DNA from: a virus
Reading direction: 5' to 3' (one strand)
DNA length: 23,357 bases
IMG/VR virus record: IMGVR_UViG_3300042291_000391
Location: 1 to 23,357 of that record
In this document: positions 13,144 to 20,218 of the stretch, piece after piece
Numbering within the stretch: the stretch's first letter is position 1
How the letters are laid out: each line of letters begins with the position of its first letter
Made by a program: the position numbers and the translations under genes
The notes under the pieces: model-generated
Told to the model about the DNA's origin: nothing
Databases searched by the model: none
The model's input: the letters and a program-made list of their open reading frames with translations, nothing else

Positions 13144-13172
13144 AATTTAAACGTAACCTGAAGGAAAATAAA

Positions 13173-14570
13173 ATGAACGCATTTGTAGAAGCGGTTAAGT
13201 CCGTTCCAGTTGAATCTCGTACCGCAAACGGTATGAAGACTTTTGAATCTAGCAAGAGTGATCTTGTAGATTTGTTCTTTGCCATTGGTGCAAGCCGTGG
13301 TAAGGATTTGAGCACTCAGTTTGCTCGCGCACTAGCACAAGACGAAACTCTTGCTCTACGTCTTTTGATGTGGGCTCGTGATGTCCGTGGTGGCGCAGGC
13401 GAACGTGAAGTTGTTCGTAAGATTCTTTTGAATCTTGAAAAGACCAACCCTAAGGCTCTAGTCCGTATTTTGCCACACTTGGCTGAATTCGGTCGTTGGG
13501 ATGACCTGTTGATCTTTACTTCCAAGGAAGTAAAGGCACAAGCATTTACCTTAATCGGTGATGCTCTGCGTGAACGCAACGGTCTAGCCGCAAAGTGGAT
13601 GCCACGTCAAGGTGCGTTGGCCGCTGAAATCCGTACTTTCTTCGGAATGAGCCCAAAGTTCTACCGTAAGAGTTTGGTTAACTTGAGCAAGACTGTTGAA
13701 CAAAACATGTGTGCAAACACATGGGATGAAATCAACTACAGCCATGTACCATCATTGGCAGCTAGTCGTTACCAAAAGGCTTTTAAGAAGCATGATGCCG
13801 TAGGGTATGATGCTTACAAGGCCAAGTTGGTCACAGGCGAAGCTAAGGTAAATGCCGCGGCAGTTTACCCATACGATGTCATCAAGGCTCACAAGTTTGG
13901 TGGTGACGCTACTGTTGTGCAAGCACAATGGGATGCATTGCCAAACTACATCGGTGATGAACTGGTGTTGCCAATGTGTGACGTGTCGGGCTCTATGAGC
14001 ACCACAGTTGGTGGAAACGCTAACTTGACATGTATGGATGTTTGCGTTAGCTTGGGCTTGTACCTAGCTGATAAGAACACAGGTCCATTCAAGGACATGT
14101 TTTTGACTTTCTCTACCAAGAGCAAGATCGAAATCTTGAAGGGCGACCTGTTGAGCAAGCTGGCTCAACTACACAAGGCTGATTGGGATATGTCTACCAA
14201 TCTACATGCGGCATTTGACACTGTGCTTGACTTCGCGGTTAAGGGCAAGGTCGATGCAAAGGATATGCCAAAGTATATCCTTATCATGAGTGACATGGAA
14301 TTCAATCACTGTGCCAAGCACGATGATTCTGCAATGGAAATGATTGCTCGTAAGTATGAAGCGGCAGGATACACTGTTCCAAACATTGTATTCTGGAACT
14401 TGAATGCTCGTGCTGGCAACGTACCAGTCAAGCATGACAAGAAGGGTGTTGCCCTTGTTAGCGGATTCAGCCCTGCTATCATGAAGAGCATCCTGAGCGC
14501 TGAATCGTTGGATCCAGTCAATGTAATGTTGGCTACTATCAACGCACCACGTTACGCTGTAATAGCGTAA
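13173..14570 (+). CDS. Ro60-like RNA-binding protein (TROVE/DUF2828-type with vWA domain)
   Basis: A 465-residue protein in two parts. Residues about 25-240 form a helical-repeat module with the family phrases RDVRGGAGERE and FGRWDDL. The C-terminal half is a von Willebrand A domain with the MIDAS motif D270-x-S272-x-S274 (CDVSGSM), then LIMSDMEFN and the late segment VPNIVFWNLNA. Ro60 proteins form a ring that holds misfolded RNAs and Y RNA; bacterial Rsr works with exoribonucleases. DUF2828 members share this plan, and the DMEF phrase suggests that branch. Lysines are almost all AAG and leucines are often TTG, unlike clpX or the small genes. AAGGAAAA precedes the start. It lies directly after the structured RNA. 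Confidence 0.85.
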   Translation: MNAFVEAVKSVPVESRTANGMKTFESSKSDLVDLFFAIGASRGKDLSTQFARALAQDETLALRLLMWARDVRGGAGEREVVRKILLNLEKTNPKALVRILPHLAEFGRWDDLLIFTSKEVKAQAFTLIGDALRERNGLAAKWMPRQGALAAEIRTFFGMSPKFYRKSLVNLSKTVEQNMCANTWDEINYSHVPSLAASRYQKAFKKHDAVGYDAYKAKLVTGEAKVNAAAVYPYDVIKAHKFGGDATVVQAQWDALPNYIGDELVLPMCDVSGSMSTTVGGNANLTCMDVCVSLGLYLADKNTGPFKDMFLTFSTKSKIEILKGDLLSKLAQLHKADWDMSTNLHAAFDTVLDFAVKGKVDAKDMPKYILIMSDMEFNHCAKHDDSAMEMIARKYEAAGYTVPNIVFWNLNARAGNVPVKHDKKGVALVSGFSPAIMKSILSAESLDPVNVMLATINAPRYAVIA

Positions 14571-14577
14571 GCGGTTT

Positions 14578-14604
14578 AAAAGGACTCTTAGGAGTCCTTT
14601 TTTT
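14578..14604 (+). terminator. Rho-independent terminator after the Ro60-like gene
   Basis: AAAAGGACTC, loop TTAG, GAGTCCTTTT, followed by further T. A strong ten-pair stem. Confidence 0.93.
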
Positions 14605-14622
14605 GACTAAAATTTCTTAAAA

Positions 14623-14640
14623 TTGTAATCATACTGTAAT
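14623..14640 (+). promoter_or_regulatory. Pho box upstream of pstS
   Basis: TTGTAAT, four bases (CATA), CTGTAAT: two 7-base half-sites spaced as in the PhoB consensus (CTGTCAT, 4 bases, CTGTCAT). A weaker third half-site, TTGTGTT, follows with the same 11-base period (14645-14651). This suggests control of pstS by the host PhoB under phosphate starvation. Confidence 0.75.
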
Positions 14641-14686
14641 CATTTTGTGTTTAAATATTAATATCACTAACACAAGGAGACTTACA

Positions 14687-15691
14687 GTGAAAAAATTATT
14701 TGCTATTTTATTTGCCGCGGTGGCAGTATCAGTACAAGCCGCAGACATCACAGGTGCAGGTGCCACCTTCCCATTCCCAATCTATGCCAAGTGGGCTGAA
14801 GGCTACAAAAAAGCCACAGGCACCGGTATGAACTATCAGAGCATCGGGTCATCCGGCGGCATTCGTCAAATCAATGCCAAGACTGTGGACTTTGGAGCAA
14901 CTGACGCACCTGTCAGCGGAGAAAACTTAGACAAGAATGGTCAAGTTCAATTCCCTGCTATCATCGGCGGAACAGTTCCTGTAGTGAACTTAGATGGCTT
15001 CAAACCGGGCGAACTACGTATCACCGGCCCAGTAATGGCTGAAGTGTTTATGGGTAATATCTCTAAGTGGAATGACCCTAAATTAACAGCATTGAATCCA
15101 GGCAAGAACCTGCCTAACGAAAACATCACCATTGTACATCGTGCTGATGGTAGTGGTACAACATTCAACTGGACAGACTATCTTGCTACAGTTAGCCCCG
15201 AGTGGTTGAGCCGAGTAGGTCGTGGTGCGGCAGTTAAATGGCCTTCACCAAATTCAGTCGGTGGCAAAGGCAATGAAGGTGTTGCTGCCAATGTGAATAG
15301 AATTAAAGGTAGTATCGGTTATGTAGAGTATGCCTATGTTAAGAAAAACAATATGGTATTTCTACAACTACAAAACCGATCAGGCAAGTATGTGTCACCA
15401 GATGACCTAACATTTGCCGCAGCCGCAGATGGCGCTGATTGGTTCAGTGTGCCTGGAATGGGATTGAGTATTGTGGATCAAAAGAATCCTAATGCCTGGC
15501 CAGTAAGTTCTGCCAGTTTCATTATCATGTACAAGAACCCTGCCAACAAGGCCAACAGTGACGAAGTGCTAAAGTTCTTTGATTGGGCATTTAAGAATGG
15601 CAAGAAAGATGCCGCAGACTTAGACTATGTAGCATTACCGGACAGTTTGACAAAACAGATCCGTGAGCGTGTCTGGTCTCAGATCAAATAA
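14687..15691 (+). CDS. pstS: Phosphate-binding protein PstS
   Basis: A 334-residue periplasmic phosphate-binding protein. The signal peptide occupies residues 1-18 (KKLFAILFAAVAVSVQA), cleaved before ADITGAGATFPFP, the typical mature start. Further hallmarks are YQSIGSSGGIRQI, DFGATDAPV, and HRADGSGTTFNWTDYL, which carry phosphate ligands. PstS delivers phosphate to the host PstCAB transporter. The GTG start at 14687 is chosen because AAGGAG lies 7 bases upstream and the signal peptide begins there. A Pho box precedes it and a terminator follows it. Phage pstS is known from cyanophages, where host PhoB controls it; here the host is probably another bacterium. Confidence 0.96.
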   Translation: MKKLFAILFAAVAVSVQAADITGAGATFPFPIYAKWAEGYKKATGTGMNYQSIGSSGGIRQINAKTVDFGATDAPVSGENLDKNGQVQFPAIIGGTVPVVNLDGFKPGELRITGPVMAEVFMGNISKWNDPKLTALNPGKNLPNENITIVHRADGSGTTFNWTDYLATVSPEWLSRVGRGAAVKWPSPNSVGGKGNEGVAANVNRIKGSIGYVEYAYVKKNNMVFLQLQNRSGKYVSPDDLTFAAAADGADWFSVPGMGLSIVDQKNPNAWPVSSASFIIMYKNPANKANSDEVLKFFDWAFKNGKKDAADLDYVALPDSLTKQIRERVWSQIK

Positions 15692-15749
15692 GATACTGAA
15701 ACACAAGGCCGAAGGCAAACCGTTTACACACAAATGGACTTTGGTACAG

Positions 15750-15777
15750 ATTTAACACAACTGTAATCTTACACACA
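15750..15777 (+). repeat. 28-bp near-identical direct repeat, copy 1
   Basis: Begins ATTTAACACAACTGTAA and ends TTACACACA. It differs from copy 2 (16411-16438) at only two of 28 bases. It sits between the pstS stop and the pstS terminator. It contains one Pho-type half-site, CTGTAAT. Confidence 0.88.
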
Positions 15778-15780
15778 GCA

Positions 15781-15806
15781 GGGCTACTTCGGTAGCCCTT
15801 TCTTTT
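15781..15806 (+). terminator. Rho-independent terminator after pstS
   Basis: GGGCTAC, loop TTCG, GTAGCCC, then TTTCTTTT. Confidence 0.95.
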
Positions 15807-15807
15807 G

Positions 15808-15815
15808 GATAAATA
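15808..15815 (+). promoter_or_regulatory. Late-promoter-like box
   Basis: GATAAATA, close to the T4-type late promoter element TATAAATA, 25 bases before the ATG of a fibre-like gene, where late expression would make sense. Confidence 0.5.
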
Positions 15816-15840
15816 TTTTATAGAATAAAAGGATAGTATA

Positions 15841-16409
15841 TGACTGTAAGAAAACTCGTAAATAAAGCAGTATCGGGTACCGCAGAGACGCATGTAGGAC
15901 GAGTAGGCGAAATATTTTATGATCCGAGTGGTGCAACTCCACTCCGTATATCTGATGGTACAACTCCAGGTGGTATCCCATTCGGTGGTGGTACTGCATT
16001 TCAATCATTCACTCCACAATTTAAAACTGTTACTGGCAATACTCTTGCTGGAACTGTTACTACTGGCACTTATGTTCTTCAAGGACTAATCTGCCACTTT
16101 AGAATTAATGTGAGTTTCGCTAATACTACTGACTTTGGTTCTGCAAGTCAATATCAATTTACACTACCATTCCCAACTGCTCACACTGTGACTATTCGTG
16201 GTGGAACTTTACATGCTCCTACCCCTAATGATGCAATTTATCATATTGCAGGAATTACAGATATTGCTGATTCTACAACTATAATGAAATTATATTATTC
16301 TGGAAGCGCAACAGATTTGGCTTGGAAATCTTCCACTCCAGTTTCTGCAACAAATACTGCTAGCCACTTTGATATCTCTGGTGCATATCAGATAGCATTA
16401 CCAATATAA
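15841..16409 (+). CDS. Fibre-like virion protein
   Basis: A 189-residue protein. Residues about 17-50 read HVGRVGEIFYDPSGATPLRI then SDGTTPGG; this 'GqI.yDpt....lrisDGtTpGG' unit is typical of phage tail-fibre and structural proteins. The rest is a Ser/Thr/Gly/Ala-rich all-beta segment resembling a C-terminal fibre head (KTVTGNTLAG... ISGAYQIALPI). No enzymatic motif is seen. AAAGGAT lies upstream together with a late-promoter-like box. The gene lies between two 28-bp near-identical repeats and between the phosphate genes, so it looks like an inserted cassette. Host-receptor binding is plausible but not shown. Confidence 0.75.
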
Positions 16410-16410
16410 A

Positions 16411-16438
16411 ATTTAACACAACTGTAACATTACACACA
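16411..16438 (+). repeat. 28-bp near-identical direct repeat, copy 2
   Basis: Same as copy 1 at 26 of 28 positions; the two differences are at its positions 18-19 (CA here, TC there). It begins one base after the stop of the fibre-like gene. It contains CTGTAAC, a Pho-type half-site, ahead of the phosphoesterase gene. Confidence 0.88.
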
Positions 16439-16447
16439 CTCTAGAGC

Positions 16448-16455
16448 GATAAATA
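16448..16455 (+). promoter_or_regulatory. Late-promoter-like box before the phosphoesterase
   Basis: GATAAATA lies 5 bases before ATG 16461, with no Shine-Dalgarno site. If used as a T4-type late promoter the transcript would be nearly leaderless. It may be a chance AT-rich match. Confidence 0.35.
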
Positions 16456-16460
16456 TTGGT

Positions 16461-17348
16461 ATGACGCCGAAAACTTATCGCTCTATCTTTATTTCTGACG
16501 TACACTTAGGGACCAGGGATAGTCAAGCAGACAAGTTAAACAACTTTCTCAAACACAACACATGCGAAACACTTTATCTCGTTGGAGATATATTAGATGT
16601 GTGGCGCATACAACAAAACAAATGGCGTTGGAAACAAAGCCATACCAACGTGGTTCGCCGTATACTGGGACATGCCAAACGTAGCACACGAGTAATCTAT
16701 GTAGCAGGCAATCACGATGAATTCCTCCGTCCATTAATGCCATATGGTATTAATTTTGGTAATGTGGAAGTGGTTAATCAATTTGAACACATTGGTGTAG
16801 ACACCAAACACTATCTAGTCACTCACGGCGACTTGTTTGACGGCATTACTCGACTAGCACCGTGGCTGGCATTCCTTGGCGATAAGGCCTACGACTTTAT
16901 TTTATCTGCTAACAGCAAGTTCAACTGGATCAGGCATCGCATGGGATTTGGCTATTGGAGTCTAAGCAAGTATCTTAAAGTACGAGTTAAGAAAGCAGTG
17001 GACTTTATATTTCAGTTTGAAAAGAATCTAGTGGCTTACTGTAAAAAACGAGGATTCGATGGAGTAATATGTGGACACATCCATCACGCAGAGATTAAAG
17101 AGATAGATGGTATAGCATATATGAATGATGGCGACTGGGTTGAATCATGTACAGCACTTGTAGAACATCATGATGGACGTTGGGAAATTGTAACTTGGAC
17201 CAAGGAGAATGACGATGTGGTTATTGATACTAATAGCAGTTCACGTGAGCAATCCTCAGGACGTTCCGGGAAGAATAGAACTAACGTTCAAAGATCAACT
17301 AAGCTGCGAGATGACCTTAGCGTCAATGAAATGGCAACTAAAGTTTAA
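16461..17348 (+). CDS. PlcP/LpxH-like calcineurin-type phosphoesterase
   Basis: A 295-residue metallophosphoesterase. The metal-binding motifs are complete: D13-x-H15 (ISDVHLG), G42-D43 (LVGDILD), G83-N84-H85-D86-E (AGNHDEF), HGD (VTHGDLFD), and GHIHH (205-209). MNDGDWVESCTALVEH near residue 225 is a signature of the group annotated as UDP-2,3-diacylglucosamine hydrolase-like, which also contains PlcP, the phospholipase C of phosphate-starved bacteria. The last about 50 residues are polar and less conserved. A glycosyltransferase follows after 21 bases, a pairing that recalls plcP-agt. The choice between PlcP and LpxH-like activity cannot be made here. No clear ribosome-binding site is visible. 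Confidence 0.88.
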   Translation: MTPKTYRSIFISDVHLGTRDSQADKLNNFLKHNTCETLYLVGDILDVWRIQQNKWRWKQSHTNVVRRILGHAKRSTRVIYVAGNHDEFLRPLMPYGINFGNVEVVNQFEHIGVDTKHYLVTHGDLFDGITRLAPWLAFLGDKAYDFILSANSKFNWIRHRMGFGYWSLSKYLKVRVKKAVDFIFQFEKNLVAYCKKRGFDGVICGHIHHAEIKEIDGIAYMNDGDWVESCTALVEHHDGRWEIVTWTKENDDVVIDTNSSSREQSSGRSGKNRTNVQRSTKLRDDLSVNEMATKV

Positions 17349-17369
17349 TAATTTTAAGGTAGAAGGACA

Positions 17370-18086
17370 ATGCAAAAAACAATAAGTGATAAGATTACCA
17401 TCGTGGTACCTTGTAAGAATGAAGAAAACTACATAGCACATCTGCTAATGCATTTACGTCAGCAATCCATAGGTGACACTAGAATTATAATTGCTGACTG
17501 CTCAACTGATAACACACGAGAAGTTATTCAAATAATGAAAGGTGAATTAAATGTAGAAATCATTGACGGGGGTCCCGTTTCATTAGCTAAGAATAATGGA
17601 GCACGCCTAGTCACTACACCCTACATTCTGTTCATCGATGCTGATGTGCGTTTCTTTAAAGACAATGTGATTCAAGATGCTGTTGACGCAATTGAATCAA
17701 AAAATTTAGATCTTATTGGGTTAAAAATCAAATGCTATGATCGAGACCCTAGAGCCAAGCTGGGATTCATTATTTTTAATACCATAAACCATGCTATGAA
17801 ATATTTCTCACCATTTGCTGTCGGAGCATTTATGCTGACACGTAGAGACCGTTTTGAAGAGTTTGGCGGCTTTCCTGAGAAATTTTCAACGTCGGAAGAC
17901 TACTTCTTGTCACGCAAGTACAGCCCAAGAAAGTTTAGAATTGTCAAACACCACTTTGGACAAGACAGTCGTAGATTTAAGAAGATGGGCTATCTTGGCA
18001 TGGCCAAATACCTAGTTAAGAATTTTATTAACCGTAACAACAAAGCATACTGGGATAGTTTAGATTCATCTAGATATTGGAGTTAA
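17370..18086 (+). CDS. Family 2 glycosyltransferase
   Basis: A 238-residue GT2 enzyme. The nucleotide-sugar fold opens with ITIVVPCKNEENYIAHLL, then IIADCSTDNTREV, and the metal-binding DxD is D90-A-D92 (LFIDADVRFF). The GGFPEKFSTSEDYFLSRK segment is the usual acceptor/catalytic region ('ED'). A basic, partly hydrophobic C-terminus (FKKMGYLGMAKYLVKNFINR) may touch the membrane. It is likely cotranscribed with the phosphoesterase (21-base gap, AGAAGGAC ribosome-binding site). Possible products are a glycolipid made from diacylglycerol, or a modified lipopolysaccharide. A terminator follows. Confidence 0.9.
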   Translation: MQKTISDKITIVVPCKNEENYIAHLLMHLRQQSIGDTRIIIADCSTDNTREVIQIMKGELNVEIIDGGPVSLAKNNGARLVTTPYILFIDADVRFFKDNVIQDAVDAIESKNLDLIGLKIKCYDRDPRAKLGFIIFNTINHAMKYFSPFAVGAFMLTRRDRFEEFGGFPEKFSTSEDYFLSRKYSPRKFRIVKHHFGQDSRRFKKMGYLGMAKYLVKNFINRNNKAYWDSLDSSRYWS

Positions 18087-18130
18087 GAATACTCGCCCGC
18101 TGACGGCGTACAATGTGATAAGTAGTCAGC

Positions 18131-18157
18131 AATAGGAACTTAGGTTCCTATTTTTTT
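18131..18157 (+). terminator. Rho-independent terminator
   Basis: AATAGGAAC, loop TTAG, GTTCCTATT, followed by TTTTT. It ends the phosphoesterase-glycosyltransferase unit. Confidence 0.93.
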
Positions 18158-18171
18158 GGATAAATCAACAG

Positions 18172-18200
18172 TCGACAGGCCTGGTTTTTTCATGTATAAT
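18172..18200 (+). promoter_or_regulatory. Sigma70-type promoter for the SPFH operon
   Basis: TCGACA (18172-18177), 17 bases, TATAAT (18195-18200). The palindrome CAGGCCTG (18176-18183) overlaps the -35 region and could bind a regulator. About 60 bases lie between it and the first small gene. Confidence 0.7.
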
Positions 18201-18260
18201 TACTGCATACAGGCAAACACAATATAGAAAGTTTAGTCTGTTTAACTTAAAGGATAATAT

Positions 18261-18437
18261 ATGGTTGGAGTAATTTTACTCTTTTTGTTCCTTGCGGTGC
18301 TAATTTATTTTGGCATTCAAAGAATTCAAAAGATGACAGGTGCTCAGGCAGCGTTCTTGACAAAGACAGGAATGTATGCTATAGTTAGTGCTACACTAGC
18401 AATGTTGCTATTGTTTGGAATTGTATTTCTTTTTTAA
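18261..18437 (+). CDS. Small membrane protein, 58 aa
   Basis: Two hydrophobic helices, residues about 2-19 (VGVILLFLFLAVLIYFGI) and 38-58 (MYAIVSATLAMLLLFGIVFL), joined by a basic/polar loop (QRIQKMTGAQAAFLTKTG). This predicts a helical hairpin in the inner membrane. AAAGGA lies 7 bases upstream. It is first in an operon with a second tiny membrane peptide and an SPFH lipoprotein, so a role with that protein is possible. Holin-like function is an alternative from shape alone. Confidence 0.72.
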   Translation: MVGVILLFLFLAVLIYFGIQRIQKMTGAQAAFLTKTGMYAIVSATLAMLLLFGIVFLF

Positions 18438-18445
18438 GGACTTAT

Positions 18446-18532
18446 ATGATCAATGACATCTTGCTACGGCCACTGTATTTTGTTCTAGGGTTTAGTGTTT
18501 GTTTCTTTCTTTTTTCTACTGGAGTTATTTAA
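18446..18532 (+). CDS. Very small membrane peptide, 28 aa
   Basis: Reads MINDILLRPLYFVLGFSVCF then FLFSTGVI, with one hydrophobic helix. AAGGA lies 5 bases before the ATG. It is 8 bases after the preceding membrane gene and one base before the SPFH gene, whose ribosome-binding site lies inside it. Its size makes it less certain, but spacing and the ribosome-binding site support it. Confidence 0.5.
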   Translation: MINDILLRPLYFVLGFSVCFFLFSTGVI

Positions 18533-18533
18533 A

Positions 18534-19334
18534 ATGAATCGTTTTGTAAAATTGTCTCTTATTGCCTCTGCTGTTGTTTTGGCAACAGGCTGTACTCGTA
18601 TTGAGACAGGTGAGGTTGGTGTTCGTGTTGGCTTTGATAAGCAAGTTCAACCTGGTGAACTATTGCCGGGTTCGTTTAATCAAAGTCTTATTGGTAATAT
18701 TCTTACATTCCCAATCAAGGATGTGAACGTGGTGTTGGAGAATATGACTCCCGTAGCCAAAGACAATAGTACCATGAAAGAGTTAGATGCTGTTGTTGTT
18801 TACAACATTAACCCACAAAGTGTTGCAGAATTGTACTCAACCAAGAACAAGAGTTTCCACGCTGAATCTAAGGATGGCGATACACTCGTGATGTACAATT
18901 ACATTGTGCAGAATGCTCGTAATGCTATCTACAAGGCCTCTCGCAAGTATGAAGCATTGGATATGGCAGATGCCCGCTCCGACATGGAAAACTTCATCAA
19001 GGACGAGATCATTCGCAATCTTACTGAAGAAAAGTTGGATGGCTCTATCATGATCAGCCAAGTTCTTATTCGTAACGTAGTTCCAGCTGATTCAGTTGTA
19101 GCAAGTGCTAACGAACTTGTTAAAGCTAAGAACGAACTCAAGCAGAAGGAAGTCGAAGTTAAGACTGCTGAAGCTGAAAGTCGTCGTATGGCAGCATTGG
19201 CTAATAATAGCGGCAGTTCAATTGCATTTATGCAGGCACAGGCCATGTTGAACATCTCGGAAGGTATCAAGATGGGTCGTGTGCAGACCATTGTTGTTCC
19301 AAGTAACTTTAATGCACTGATGATGAACAAGTAA
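18534..19334 (+). CDS. SPFH/Band 7 (prohibitin-like) lipoprotein
   Basis: A 266-residue protein. Residues 1-20 form a lipoprotein-like signal (KLSLIASAVVLATGC) with a cysteine in a lipobox-like setting. The SPFH domain follows, with typical phrases GEVGVRVGF near its start, DAVVVYNINP, and AVVASANELVKAKNELKQKE in the coiled-coil tail. SPFH proteins form large ring or cage assemblies at membranes and often guard proteases. ATG 18534 is chosen because GGAG lies 9 bases ahead and the signal peptide begins there. Lysine codons are mainly AAG, as in the Ro60-like gene, hinting at strong expression. The phage role is unknown. Confidence 0.88.
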   Translation: MNRFVKLSLIASAVVLATGCTRIETGEVGVRVGFDKQVQPGELLPGSFNQSLIGNILTFPIKDVNVVLENMTPVAKDNSTMKELDAVVVYNINPQSVAELYSTKNKSFHAESKDGDTLVMYNYIVQNARNAIYKASRKYEALDMADARSDMENFIKDEIIRNLTEEKLDGSIMISQVLIRNVVPADSVVASANELVKAKNELKQKEVEVKTAEAESRRMAALANNSGSSIAFMQAQAMLNISEGIKMGRVQTIVVPSNFNALMMNK

Positions 19335-19349
19335 TTAGTAATAAAAAGG

Positions 19350-19375
19350 AAAAGGGCCATTGGCCCTTTTCTTTT
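19350..19375. terminator. Bidirectional terminator between converging genes
   Basis: AAAAGGGCC, ATT, GGCCCTTTT, with T-rich tract on the + side and A-rich sequence on the left that gives a T-tract on the - strand. It lies between the SPFH gene and the minus-strand DUF454 gene. Confidence 0.9.
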
Positions 19376-19377
19376 GA

Positions 19378-19797
19378 CTATTTAAACCAACCAATTTTCT
19401 TTCCGGCTGCTTTGCGTTCTTCATACTCTTCAGGACTGCTAGGGTAACGTAATGCCCAGATTGCACAGAGTGCCATTCCGGCCCCTACGCCTGCAACTAG
19501 TTTCCAATTATACGTAGTAAACCATAAGATAATTAAACTAATGTCCATAGTAATAACCATGGCCCATTTGCCCGTTACAGGAAACACTCGCTTCTCAGAC
19601 CAGTTACGTAGAAATGGACCAAACAGTTTATGATTCATAATCCAGTCGTGCCATCTTTTACTGCTCTTAGCAAAACAATAGGCAGCACCTACAGTAGGAG
19701 TTGACCAGGGAATTCCAGGCGTTACTACTCCAATGTATGCAATGCCCAAACAAATAAATCCCAAAGTCATCCAAATTGCTTTTTTAATTTTATCCAT
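19378..19797 (-). CDS. DUF454/YbaN-family inner-membrane protein
   Basis: A 139-residue membrane protein, the only convincing minus-strand gene in the window. Residues 8-40 (IWMTLGFICLGIAYIGVVTPGIP) form a first helix ending in the family's 'G.i.P..P' turn, then AAYCFAKSSKRWHDWIMNH and LFGPFLRNW, hallmarks of DUF454. Two further helices follow (MVITMDISLIILWF; LVAGVGAGMALCAIWAL). The biochemical role of the family is unknown. AAGGACAT precedes the start on its own strand. It diverges from the leaderless gene at 19871, and the intergenic gap carries an inverted repeat that could control both. It looks like host-derived cargo. Confidence 0.85.
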   Translation of the reverse strand: MDKIKKAIWMTLGFICLGIAYIGVVTPGIPWSTPTVGAAYCFAKSSKRWHDWIMNHKLFGPFLRNWSEKRVFPVTGKWAMVITMDISLIILWFTTYNWKLVAGVGAGMALCAIWALRYPSSPEEYEERKAAGKKIGWFK

Positions 19798-19835
19798 AAT
19801 ATGTCCTTTGTATTATTTACCGGCAAAAAATCCAA

Positions 19836-19865
19836 TTGACTAGATACTGGTTTGACCAGTATAAT
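19836..19865 (+). promoter_or_regulatory. Sigma70-type promoter with operator-like inverted repeat
   Basis: TTGACT (19836-19841), 18 bases, TATAAT (19860-19865). A perfect inverted repeat, ACTGGT TTG ACCAGT (19846-19860), ends on the first base of the -10 box. The ATG at 19871 lies 5 bases after the -10 box, so the mRNA is probably leaderless. Confidence 0.8.
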
Positions 19866-19870
19866 AGTAC

Positions 19871-20218
19871 ATGACTACAAATGCATTCATCTTCAGTTGG
19901 GATCATTTGGGTATTGAAGCAATCGTGCCCATTACTCAATACGAGCATCACGACAAACAGAATCTCATCAACATGCTGAGCGATAAACCTACAGAAAGAA
20001 ATCCGTTGGATAGTATCGTTCGAAGTATGTTATTACGAGCACGATTTAATACACAACGCCATTATGAAATTTATGCTGTTGATTGTGCAGAAGAGATGGA
20101 TGAAAAGTTTTGGCGAGAACAGTGGGAAGACTATCCCCAAGAAACAGCCGACTTGATTCGCGAACGCGGTCATAAACTTTATAGTGATAGAGCCCTTAAA
20201 AAGCCAGTCATTATCTAA
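19871..20218 (+). CDS. Hypothetical phage protein, 115 aa, leaderless
   Basis: A soluble protein beginning MTTNAFIFSWDHLGIEAIVP with a Trp-rich acidic middle (EKFWREQWEDYPQETADLIR). No known domain is recognised. The pattern suggests a small alpha/beta fold. No Shine-Dalgarno site precedes it, and the start codon lies at the expected transcription start of the promoter just upstream. Followed by another promoter, so it is probably a single-gene unit. Confidence 0.72.
   Translation: MTTNAFIFSWDHLGIEAIVPITQYEHHDKQNLINMLSDKPTERNPLDSIVRSMLLRARFNTQRHYEIYAVDCAEEMDEKFWREQWEDYPQETADLIRERGHKLYSDRALKKPVII

Noticed and set aside
12660-13170. Possible group I intron or RNase P RNA
   Set aside because: The conserved core elements of either (P7 and guanosine site, or GAGGAAAGUCC and ACAGNRA motifs) were not found, and the region does not interrupt a gene.
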